The notes under the pieces were generated by a model. It did not search any database and was not told the DNA's origin. It worked only from the letters and a program-made list of their open reading frames with translations. Below, piece after piece: positions 1 through 10,907 of a DNA stretch of 64,000 bases. Each line of letters starts with the position of its first letter. The first letter of the stretch is position 1. The DNA is taken from the NCBI GenBank assembly GCA_025331565.1, contig JAFREQ010000094.1, forward strand, positions 248,001-312,000. The letters run 5' to 3'. The stretch is from Holacanthus passer (lineage: Eukaryota > Chordata > Actinopteri > Pomacanthidae). The position numbers were made by a program, and so were the translations under genes.

Positions 1-1280
1 CACGGGAGCGAACTTTGGGATCTCACTTTGTTTATGGATAGGAGTACAAAAAAGGCCTCTTATAGCTCTGTCGCTCACTCTCACTCAGTCTTCTACCCCT
101 CCTCTTCTCTACTCCCATAGCTTCTCCCTCTCTCTTTCTTTCTCTTTTCCATTTGGGCATTGGGGCGGGGGCCTTTGGTCATTAATAAAATGGGGAGAGA
201 TGGGGAGTGGGTGTGTGTGTGGGGGGGCGCTTGTCAGGCACAGTCAAGTGTAATCCAAAGTCTACAGCATCCTCTTCGACAACTATTTTAATGGAAATAG
301 GGAACATATTGTATCAAGGCTACCATATCCTACTTGAAATGACAGTATCAAAAGTGGGAGTTGATACTATGGCAACAAAGCAGCTTTTTGCCAGCTAGGC
401 GAGTCGGAGAGAGGGTAGGCTGTCAGGCCGCAGGGGCCGGCAAGCGAGAGAACGAGTGTGAGAGTACATGGAGAGGCGAGAGCAAAAGACCTATAGCCCC
501 AACGCTTTTGTTCCCTGTCTTTTTTTCCCCCATTTTGGAATATGATGCAATGAGATGGTATTATGTTGCCATTTTTTATGCTATTATTCTGAAAGAAGAG
601 CATATGGGAGGGGTAAGAAGGGGGCATGGGGGAGGTTTAGGATGCGCACTCTCAAACTTGACTTAATCCATCCTGCTAAAAGCTAATGCATGGTGGCCTT
701 GAACTATTCTCTCAGGAGATGAGTGAGCTTTGTCCCCTCGCTCTCTCTTTCTCTTTCTGCCTGTTTTTAAGGGTTCTGCCTCTTTTCAACCCATTTTCAA
801 TAAGCCTGAGGTTTTGTGTCGCAAACATTATGAATCACACGCTCTTCCTATGGAGCGTAGATTGCACCTCGCGCACTCATAATGGAAAGTGAAGCTAGGA
901 GGTCTGCTTTGAAGGAGCGCGGCTAACTTTTTGCTCTTTCTTTTAAAGACACAGCAGTTTCTCTTTTACACCGGTGTTTAATGTAACCATTAATTTCTTG
1001 CTTGTCTTTTTATTTGGAAATTTCATATATGTCCCTTCTTTCACATTCCTGTTCTTCCTCTCTTTATTCTCTGTTCCTTAGAAGGTGAGAGAGGCAAAGT
1101 GTGCCTTTTTGGACAATAAATGAAATGCTAAGACCCGGCTGGGTGTGGGCCGGTCCCATGTCCCAATCACTGCAGGGGCCAGTAAGTTGAGACACCCGGG
1201 CCCTAACCTCTAACCAGCCGTGAAGAGAACAGAGGCCAGCGAAACCTGATCTTTGACTCGTAGAGCTCTCACGCACCGCC

Positions 1281-1286
<6 letters not shown>

Positions 1287-1362
<76 letters not shown>
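1287..1362. repeat. (GT)n microsatellite, about 38 units
   Basis: An uninterrupted dinucleotide tract, the longest in the window, inside the presumed SNX3 intron. Likely length-polymorphic. Confidence 0.97.
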
Positions 1363-1364
<2 letters not shown>

Positions 1365-4300
1365 AGCGAAGGAGTGAGTGAGACCTCTCATTTTTCAGTT
1401 CTGTCGTTTTCGTTCCTCCCCTTGTCCCACAAGGCCAATCTCTTAATCACAGGGTTTGAGAGGGCGAGAGGATTGAAAGGCCAGGTGACTTTCTTTCCTT
1501 ACACTCTCACTGCTAGCTTTATTGTGTGGAGGTGAGTGGTCCGGGTTCGACTGTGTGTGTACAAACAGGCTTGAATGCCACGGGCTATTATATTTACATT
1601 GTTAACTGTGTGACTGGTCAAATCGTTCTACTTAACACCTGTGCGTGCATACTTCGTGTATGTCAGTGTGTGCTTGCGCGTGGTTAAGTGTTTTCTGTGT
1701 GCACATGATGGGATTAGAGTCACGGCGGTGGCAGATTACCTGTAACTGTGATCTGTTGTGGTGGGGGATTAACTTTGCGGCGCTCCATGCTGTGAGGTAA
1801 CATGACGCAGCAGGGACAGACCACGGCGAGGGGAGAGTGGAGTTAATGCTAGAGCACTGGGGTGATAAAGCTAAGATAATCCACTTCTCCTGTGACCTGA
1901 GAAAGAGGAGGAGTGAGGGGCTCATTGACAACTTTACCTGGAGAGAACTTGAAATTAAGTGGGGAAGGGAAGTCACAGAAAAACGCAGTGGGAAAGAAGG
2001 AGTGTCTGTGAGTTTACAGACACCCATTTGATTATAACCAGAGTAAGGAAATACTCCTATTATTGCAACTGTCATCTTAAACCTCAAGGTTGTTTCACCC
2101 TCATCAAGGCTTTAATCAAAGGAAACGTGACCTTATTAAAAAGAGCTGCAGTAGTCGGCAATCTTCTGAATTATTTGTTGTATGTTGACAGCGAAGTCTG
2201 GTTTCTATTTGGGTTTTGATTCTGCTTATGTACCACAAAGGTCACAGAAAGCGCTGGATACAAAATGGTTTGTTTAGAAAAAGGGCAGTGAGACTCGTGG
2301 TAGGGAAAAAACAAAACTCGTGTCATGGGGTGAGAGTGAAACAGCTTTCATGTCACGGCTAATGTTGAAGTCAGGGCCTAATTAACTCAGAGATTTTGAC
2401 ATGGTGTGGTATCACGCACAAGGATAATGTAATCATCAGCTGTTAAGTCACAAGCAGAGGAAAAGAAAATTAATATTAGGTACTGGTTAATAACATTATC
2501 TTTCCAGTGCAAACTACGCTTCATTTACAGCGTTGAACACACGCTCACCTCTCTTTTTTTTCCCGTCATCTTTAGCCTAATTTCCATCTGTATTCTCCTG
2601 CCGGGTCACATTTAAAACAAACACAATGGTGTAGCAAATAGGACATGACTCATAATAAATTCTTATCTGTAAACCACTCACATTATCAGACATCGGTAGT
2701 GACCAAGGACACAGATCAGACTCTGCCCTGATTTACAGGGAGGAAATCTGGGTTAATTTGCACCACTATCTTTTAATCTGAGCCTAGCAAACTAACGCTT
2801 GTCCTAAAATGCGCTGTAAATGAATCACAATATTAAATTATATCTTTTATTATATCTCCTATTCAACTGTTGACTGTAGGAAGGGGGCGTATATTGTCAA
2901 CCCAAGTAAAATTATTGTATGAAATATACACTCTGTTGCAATAAATCCATAATGAAGGTTCACTTTTAGAGAGGTCTTGATTCAACTGTATGATCATTTT
3001 GTAGGATGTAGTTAGTGCAGAAAGGTGTTTCTCTTTATTTAGCCTACCCTCATTAATATAATATGGTGGACAAAATAACAGAAACACTTGTCACTACCAT
3101 ACAATGCAGTTCCACAGCAGCACCACAAACGACATCTTGCACAATAACCATGCAGTTAAATCAGCACCTCTCTTAAACACTTTCAAGAAAAACTGACCAC
3201 TATAACCATCATGAACTTATTGCAGGATTGTTGAATCAACTGAGTTTTGTGACATAAACCCGGATTCTCTTTGATTCATTTCTCTAGGTAACATTTGTTT
3301 TACAGTCACACATGAAATCGTAGCCATGTCGGATGACAGGCAGCTCTCATTGTCATTTTGAGGATTTTTTAAAAAAGTCTAATTAGTTTGCTCCTTCCCA
3401 CCAAATCTGGGCAAGATCCATAATTTTGAAGACTGAGCAGAGTAGAGAGCAAAGAGGGAAGAAAACGAATGCCTGTGTTTTCCCCATTGAAACACCATAA
3501 GAGGAGTCTCAAGGGCAGAAAATGTGACTTATTATCGCAGAGCAAGGGAAATAAAGAGGAAAAGGACTGAAAGGGAGAGACCATGAGAGCGAAAGGACCA
3601 CTCCTGCTCTTCCTCCTCCTCAATTAGTCCTGCACAGACCAGATGAAGCTCCCAACCTCTCCAGTTTTTCTGCTCTTCCTTTATGACCACGCACACCCAC
3701 TCCTTTCTCTGTTGTTGAGCCATTTACTCAGCCTTCTAGTTAACTCTGCATCCTCACTGCTGCACACAGTCACAATCGTCTGCTCATCGATCAGTCTGCT
3801 GCTCACACTGCATTCATGCTGCACCTACTTGCTCAATTGCTCTGCTCTTGTGATTCCTCCTTCCATGAATTCTGACCTTCTGTGAATGTGGCCTGCCAAT
3901 CAAATGCTCATTTACTCCCTCCTTGTTTGTACATTGTCATGGGATGGCCATGTGCTGTCAGGACTAGTGAAGAGGTTTGGCATTGTGCTGTAATGTGCTG
4001 TTTGCTCAATGTTCTCTGTCAATGTCGAAACATCTCCACTTTTTAATATGAAATTCACTCTCAAGTGCTTGTCAACAGCAACTTAGAATTGCACACACAT
4101 CTGTGCATTGGTGTACACAACCGCACACACACAAAAAAATGGCAATAGATAAATGCGATAGACCTTGGTGAGCAAAACATAAGTGAACTTTTTTTTTTTT
4201 GCCTGGAGGCCAGTTTCAATTTTTCTATTCAGTTTGGTTCAATTTGAAGGAGCCTTTGTTTTTTTGTTCTTTCTCCTCCTCTTTTCCTTCAATAAAGTCA

Positions 4301-4646
4301 GAGTAGATAACACAAGGCTATGCCCAAAACCAATGCAATACAACCTTCCACTCTGTCTTTTTCCCGATGTTGGCACAGTCTCTATTTGTCACCCTTTCCA
4401 CGAGAAGTATAGCCCCTGACTGGGTAGAAGGTGTCTGTTCAAAGTCTCTAGATTTTGGCACATCAGTTCTAAGCTCTGTTTTAAATGTTTAAATCTTCAA
4501 ATCAGGTAAGTATAGCAACAAGACTAGGTCAAAAGCTAGAATATGGCTGGACTGTGTACGGAGAATGTGCTCATTTGTGGTTGTTACACAGAAAAAATCC
4601 ATGCCTGAAATCATGGAGTCAGACCCATGATACAAAAGCACATAGG

Positions 4647-4830
4647 GCTGTATGTTGATTATTTTCTCAATTGATTAATCAGTCTATAAAATGTCAGAAA
4701 ATGGTGCCCATCACAATTTCCTAAAGCCCAAGGTTATATCTTCATTCCTTGTTTTGTCCAATCAACAGTCGAAAACCAAAACATATTCACATCGTTTAAT
4801 CAATAACAAATAAATGCAGCCTTATATATC
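4647..4830 (+). repeat. Dispersed teleost repeat, GGGCTGCAACTA family, copy 1
   Basis: Contains the hallmarks TGTTGATTATTTTCTC, TCTATAAAATGTCAGAAAATG and AAAGCCCAAGG in order. Related fragments occur at about 21252-21400, 35008-35130, 49621-49680 (reverse) and 58738-58842 (reverse). It looks like a non-autonomous element; the superfamily was not determined. Confidence 0.6.
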
Positions 4831-4991
4831 AAACAGTGGATGAAAAAAAAGCATGTCCACACACTTTCTGACCAGGATTTGAAGCACGATCTCTGTCATT
4901 TCTCTTCAATTTGTTAAACAAGAGTTCTAGGAAAATTATTCACTAAATCAAGGCCATGTTTGAAAGTGACACCTGTAACAGTTGACCTCTT

Positions 4992-5028
<37 letters not shown>
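4992..5028. repeat. (GT)n microsatellite next to an SNX3 acceptor
   Basis: The GT tract ends about 10 nt before the acceptor AG of the SNX3 exon starting at 5039, so it replaces much of the usual polypyrimidine tract. Confidence 0.9.
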
Positions 5029-5030
<2 letters not shown>

Positions 5031-5038
5031 GTCCACAG

Positions 5039-8000
5039 ACCAACCTTCCCATCTTCAAGCTGAAGGAGTCTTGTGTACGGAGGCGGTACAGCGACTTTGA
5101 GTGGCTCAGAGCGGAGCTGGAGAGGGAGAGCAAGGTGAGCCATTGAGGTGGACTCAACACAAAGACTCTTGAGTACTTGGCTTATCAAATCAGCAGACAA
5201 TATTGACCACATCTGGACAGTTTTTGTATAGCAGAGAAAGTCATTAAAAGATCTTTTGAACCTTTGCAGTTTGTTAACGAAGATTTCACCTGGATGTGGT
5301 TTGTGTTCTTTGTCCTGCTGTTAATGAGGACGTGTCGGTTCTTAGCCTCAGAAATGACATATGAAAATGTTGTGACCAGATCATACTATATACAATCACT
5401 GCTGGATCATAGTTTTGTGAGCCGACCTTTAAAAATACTTTGTTAATTGTAAGCACTGAAATCCTCATTAATGAATTATTTATACCTGTTCAACTGCTGC
5501 TGTTTGATTTTCAGGTGGTCGTCCCTCCTCTCCCAGGAAAAGCTCTCATCCGTCAGCTTCCATTTCGAGGGGATGATGGGATATTTGATGACTCGTTCAT
5601 CGAGGAGCGGAGACAGGGCCTGGAGCAGTTTCTCAACAAGTGAGCCTTTTCACATCTTCTCCATCTTTCTACGTTCTTCCACTACTTTGCCACGGGGTTA
5701 AAACAATTTATTCTTTGCAATTTTTTTTCTTTGTAGTCTCACTTGTTTGCAGCTTCTGCCTTAGCGCAGTATTATTTTAAGTCTCGGAAACAATGAGACA
5801 CTTTGTGCAAAAAAGTAGATTCAACTTTTTCACTTCTCTTCATATTGTTAACAAACTGAACCCACTGAGACAGACAGGTCTTTTTCTCACTATCCTTCTT
5901 AATTTTCTTTTATAATTACCTGGCAAAGGACAAGAACAAGCAAAGAGGACTCAAGTGCGCACCCCCACAACATAATTTTTCCCACATTTGTTTTATTGTT
6001 GATGTGTAATTTATGATAATTGCAGCTCAAATTACAGCGCGTGGTTCTGTGGGATGGTGTGTGCACCTCTGCTTATTTTTGATCCAGCATGTCCCCATTT
6101 TCAGCTGCCGAACAATAAAAGTTACAGTGTGATTGTAATTATTTGCTTTGATTGCAGACTTGGCCATTATCTTTGTTTCATGTGCAAATGCATCAATGTT
6201 TCCTGTTGGAATATTAAGTGCGCAAAGACAGTCGAGAAAATTAAAATCCATAAATATGTTTTTTAAAGAAGATGAGAATGTGTTAGTAATTAAGATTTTT
6301 CTCCCCCCTCCTTGCTTCCTATGAATGAAACTCTGCTGTTGATCATATCATTGTTCAGACTTAATACTGGCCGATGTGGCTGGCAGCATTGTTTAATCTG
6401 TGATTGAGAGCATTGTGAAGAGGGAATCTTTCGGAATGGTAAACATGATTGTCGCTGTTAAACAAGTGAGAAGGAGGAGAGGAGATAACCATCACTTTTT
6501 GATTAGGCTAGTCAAACATAATTCATGCTTCAGGTAAAAAAAAAAGAAGGGCTTACATCCCCACTTCAACAAGCAAGCAAGGCCTTGAGATTTTAACATG
6601 CTTCTGCTGCACCTTGTCCTCAATGTCAACATTTCCAAAAACCTATTAAAGAGGGGTTGTTAGGGCCAAGCTCGCTCTCTTCAGTGATTGCCCGGGTAGT
6701 TGACCTGTGAATGCTTCTCCTGGGCGGCTCAATTTGTCCAAAATATTTCCAGTTAGAGGTTAAGATGCGTGCATACGTACAATGTCATCATGTTGATTTG
6801 GTCGGAGAAATGTACCGTTTTTGAGAAATGAGATGTTTCTTGGTCTCAGGTGCGCTGGCTCATTCTCGTTAAGCTCCTTTGTGTCATCGAAGGGGACATT
6901 CAGTAAAAGTCTGACGTCAAAGTGGCTTTAACAGAGGAAAAGTACAGATTAATTTAAGTAACTCATACAAGGATATACAGATAAATGTTGGTGGGAATCA
7001 CATTCACCAAAGCCCAAGTAAAACCCAAAAACCAGATTTTAACTTAACTCCTTTTAACTTAACTCCTCCAAACTGTGATTTCACGTTAGTGGAGTAGTGC
7101 AGTGCAAAGTTAGGTGAGACATGTCTCCTTGTACTATTTGCTGGTTGTTGAAGCTCTTACAGAAGGCTCTTGTGTAAATTTTATTCTGGGTGGATTGACA
7201 TTTTTTTATGGCTTGGTGGTGAAAGAAAAAAATCTACAGTATGTATAATAAAAAAATCTATATCAAAATCTATATTTTTCATTTAGCAGTTTATTATAGA
7301 GACAGTAGAGAGATGAGAGGAGACATGCAACAAGGTTCCTCAGCAGTTCATGGTAGGTGCTTTAAACTTGAGGCTAACTGGATGCAGCAAACCCTTTCAT
7401 TCTTGAGTGTGCTACTGATGGACAATATTTTCCCACAATGCTTTGCACGAAGGAAATGGAGAAAATTTAAACTAAATGTGAATCTTGGTGAAACAGGTCA
7501 AGGAACTCCTCAGGAAGTAAAAATAACTTACATCTTTGGAAAAAAAACTGTTCTGGAGTCGCAGTTTGAAGGATGTCTGTTGAATGTTGTATAATTATTA
7601 CACTATGTTCTAGCAATAAGTACATGCTGTTAACAAATAGTATGTACGGAATTGGGACGCAGCCACAAAAACAAAAACATTTTCAGAATAGGTTACAGTT
7701 TCTGTCTTTTTAAGAGCGTGAGGAGTAAAGAGCATCATGTTCAGTTTTGCTTTATGTGACAGGATGAAACTGCTGATGATGAAACATGTGCAGTTAGTTT
7801 ATAGTGTCGTATGTAGGACTGAAACACTGGAAGATGTTTGAGGCGGTTGTTTAATTGTGCAGCCTTTGGTCTACAAAGCAGTGAAATGAAGCCTGTATAA
7901 ATAAAGGAATAAACCTGTAGAATGTCACTTTTATTTCTTTTGATGGCAATTCTATGATATGATTTCTAAATGTGTTTTTTCCAATTTGGTCATTAATGCT

Positions 8001-8230
8001 AAATCTTTCATACATTCCTTACCTTAAAGTTGGTTGATCCATGCCCGTTCTTTACACGATCGAGCCTTTTCTTTGTTCCAGTTGCTCGGGTTTCAAACCT
8101 GCCTTTCGCTCTTGTGTGTTTCAGAGTGGCCGGCCACCCTCTAGCTCAGAACGAACGATGCCTGCACATGTTTCTACAGGATGAGTCTGTGGACAAGAGC
8201 TACACCCCATCCAAAATCAGACAAGCCTGA
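5039..8230 (+). CDS. snx3: Sorting nexin 3, C-terminal exons (partial gene)
   Basis: Three exons, 5039-5134, 5515-5639 and 8125-8230 (stop TGA 8228-8230), join in frame to 108 residues; the family is about 162 residues, so roughly the first 54 lie left of the window. SNX3 is a single-PX-domain adaptor that binds PtdIns3P on early endosomes and works with retromer in cargo retrieval, including Wntless. Visible PX features are the RRRYSDFEWL motif with the phosphoinositide-contacting arginine, the proline-rich loop VVVPPLPGKA, and RQLPFRGDDGIF. It ends SYTPSKIRQA. The paralogue SNX12 is very similar; the DDGIFDDSF and DKSYTPSKIR segments fit SNX3 better, and its position next to NR2E1 and OSTM1 agrees. 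All junctions are GT-AG and keep phase. Nothing is broken. Confidence 0.93.
5640..8124 (+). other. SNX3 intron with a MITE-like insertion
   Basis: The intron between SNX3 exons 5515-5639 and 8125-8230. No exon is seen. Its right half, about 7240-7670, carries a repeat that resembles sequence at about 61255-61530 (see the separate entry). The rest is unremarkable AT-rich sequence. Confidence 0.7.
7240..7670 (+). repeat. MITE-like dispersed repeat, copy 1
   Basis: Contains CACAATGCTTTGCACGAAGG followed by AAATGGAG, and near its right end GTATGTACGGAATTGGGACG. A second, diverged copy at about 61255-61530 has ACAATGCAATGCACAAAGG then AAATGGAG, and GTATGTACTACATACTGTAC near one end. The borders are estimates, and assignment to a DNA-transposon superfamily is not made. 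Confidence 0.4.
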
Positions 8231-8960
8231 AAAGAAAAGATGGCTCTGCTTGGCCTGGTCTGGCTCGGCCCAGCTCGGCCCGACAACCCAAAGCTCTCTA
8301 CACTGCTCCAGGTTTCTCTCAGACAATAAACATTTCAATCAAAACTTCCCTTCCCCCCCAAAGTAATATTGTTCACCGTCTCTTTTAGTTAAATTAGTGA
8401 TCCTGATCGGTGTTTGTTTTCACCTTTTAATTGGAGTCAAGAATGTTCGACACATAACTGTGGTTAAAAGTAATTTATAGTAATTTCTCTTTATGTCTGA
8501 AAATGCCACTAACATTGATATATTATGTATTTATCATTTAGCTATGTCTTGAATATATTCATTTATATAGCAACATTGAATGAGCGTTCTATGTATGCAA
8601 AGCTCTCGTAAAGACCCACAGCATTTCCCATCATATATATCCAATACTGGCATGTTGATCACCGTAACTAGCAACTAAACACACACACACACACACACAC
8701 AGACATAGTATATTTGATGGGCCTTGACTTTCAAATCACGCTTAGTTGGTTCTGTCTTCAAAAGGAAGCATGTGTGTGTGTGTACAGTATATCAACCAGC
8801 ACCTGCCCAGTTATCACGATGATTTTCTAGTAAGAAAGAAGTAATTTACACAGAGGGAACTGCAGTATTTCTACTGGCTATATGCATTTTGAGATTTGTA
8901 TACTGCTGTGCCATTTTTGTTTATTTTGAAGATTTTCCAATAAAATAGGTGAAATGTCTC
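8231..8960 (+). other. SNX3 3' untranslated region
   Basis: Follows the SNX3 stop. A consensus AATAAA polyadenylation signal at 8939-8944 gives a 3' UTR of about 730 nt. It contains a (CA)n tract at 8679-8701 and AT-rich stretches. The transcript end is inferred from the signal only. Confidence 0.6.
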
Positions 8961-9170
8961 CACGCATAATTACATTTGTTGATTTGGACTGTTCTCCACG
9001 CTCCACATCGATCGCCAGCCGCTGCAAGCTGCTCTCCTACATATATTATTTGTTATTCAAAAAATCTGTCATCTTCATTACCAAAGTGTTAAGGAGGGTG
9101 GCTTGTCAGAGTTTATTAAAACAGTTAATATTTAGAATAGAGTAAGTTACTTCTAAAGGGAAATTTGTCA

Positions 9171-9871
9171 CACTTTATAATAAGGGTGCAAAACACATGC
9201 TTATGTAATGCATCACTAATGTATGACTCATGATCACTTCGTGCATGAATTAATACAGAGTGCATCATGATGATCAAGTTGCTATGAGTTCATACGATTA
9301 TTTAACACCTGATAGATCGTCAATAAATGATTTTTAATTCATAGCTCGTTCCTGCATTAATTGATATGCCACTAAATGACCTTGGGTTCAGTTACATATA
9401 AAATGGCATTTTAGAGATAAACATTCGATTAGACTCGCTGTGCCTCTTTGTAATCATCCTATTACCCAGGTTACATGAATTAATCAGTTGCAAATGAGTA
9501 TTAACACATGACTTTACGTGAAGGGACACGTCAACCAGGTTGATCGTCATTTTTTTGCTGATTAAAAATGGCTTCATATTTCTATCAGAACAGGTGTTGT
9601 TCAACTTTCTGAGAGGCTCATCAATAGTTCTGAAATTTTAATGTAACTGGGTCCCAGCTAATTTAGTGGCACATAAATTAATGTATCAACTCATTTTAAA
9701 TGAACCACCGATAATTGATTATCCAGAAAACGCTTACAAATCACATAAACTCATGGTGACTTGATAATTTCTTAGTAACAGGAATTCATGATATATAATG
9801 CATCCAACCCTCACGAGTCCCACAGCAGTTATTAATTATTTAACCACGTGTTTTGTGCCCATATTTTAAAG
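9171..9871. repeat. Long imperfect palindrome (fold-back element)
   Basis: The ends are inverted copies: CTTTATAATAAGGGTGCAAA on the left against the reverse complement of GTGTTTTGTGCCCATATTTT on the right. Inverted similarity continues inward, for example GATCAAGTTGCTATGAGTTC near 9270 against its partner near 9760, and GCCACTAAATGACC near 9370 against TAATTTAGTGGC near 9660. Each arm is roughly 250 bp around a centre near 9520. No protein is encoded. Most likely a fold-back or MITE-type element between the tails of SNX3 and NR2E1. Confidence 0.7.
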
Positions 9872-10907
9872 CATTAGTGGGAAATCTTTTGAAATTTAAG
9901 CTGACATTGATAAAATCAGATCTCAGAAGAGCATCACCATTAATTACAATGATGTGTGTTATAAACAAGTTTCAGAACTGCAGCTGGTAGTTTTAGCTCT
10001 TGGTTATTTGAAGACAGATTAATTCAGTATCTTTTATTCTCTTGGTTACAACTCTAAATAGTTATAACTCCAAATATTTACAACAGAATAAAAACATCAC
10101 AGGCCACAAAAACATTTCCAAGTGCTGAATATTATTTTATCCAGTGTTAGTGTCTAACTTCACAAAGTCGACCTAAACATTTTTAATGCTGCGCCTCGAA
10201 CAGGACACACCAACACAAACAGGACAGCAACCACTTAAATACAAACACCATCTTCAGATGTAGTTTTATAGTCAGGAGGCGATGCGAGCATATCCTTTAA
10301 AAGTCTTTTTCCCCCTCCCTAATTCTTCATAGAGTTGGCATCTCTTCCTCGTTGCCCCGTGCGTTTGGTTTCAGCACCGGATCGAGGGACAGCGGGTCGC
10401 ATCCCCCATTATGCATGCGTCATCTTTTTTGGTTTCCTCCATTGGGATTGAACACAGCAATAAAAGACTGAATTGGTCGTCAAGCTCATTGGTCTCACTG
10501 ATACTCGAAAAAACTTCTTAATATATAACATTTCTTTGTCAGACGTACTTGGCAGGTGCTCTACAGAGTCTCTCATATTTAAACACTGTAGGCTTTCTGT
10601 GCCCACACCAGAGATTGCAGTTTTTCTGTATCATACAGGTAATTCTACAATGAAAGTTACAGGCTAATCCTTAACTAGAGCGACGGTTAACAGGCTACTT
10701 GGTGAATTCCAGCTGTGTTGCAGTCTTTGTTTTAATGGAGTCTAGGCCTAAATTAGGCTATTTTAAGACAGCCTAAGAGATTTTGTGCTCAGCAAATATT
10801 CAACCCATGCTTACACCTGCTATGATTGGACATTCTGTCGACTGCTGGGTGGGTCTCTGGGCCTTCAGCTCTAGTCTTTTCCACGTGCCTGGACAGATGG
10901 CGAGAAC
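9872..10907 (-). other. NR2E1 3' flank and probable 3' UTR
   Basis: Non-coding sequence left of the NR2E1 stop codon. On the minus strand an AATAAA signal lies at 10033-10038, which would give a 3' UTR of about 870 nt. No conserved open frame is seen. The transcript end is inferred from this single signal. Confidence 0.4.

Larger units (their letters stand above)
1..5038 (+). other. SNX3 upstream intron sequence
   Basis: No coding exon was recognised here. The first SNX3 exon in the window opens at 5039 in mid-protein, so this stretch is most simply the intron before it; the N-terminal SNX3 exons were looked for and not seen. Contents: a long (GT)n tract at 1287-1362, a (GT)n tract at 4992-5028 running almost up to the exon acceptor, and a copy of a dispersed repeat with the internal sequence TGTTGATTATTTTCTC at about 4647-4830. 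The open frames in this stretch have no recognisable domains and are treated as chance. Confidence 0.6.

Noticed and set aside
1632..2087. 151-codon minus-strand open frame in the SNX3 intron
   Set aside because: No domain and no conserved motif; not part of SNX3.
5039..8230. Identification as SNX12 instead of SNX3
   Set aside because: A few residues (KESCVRRR, KIRQ) are SNX12-like, but DDGIFDDSF, DKSYTPSKIR and the NR2E1/OSTM1 neighbourhood favour SNX3.
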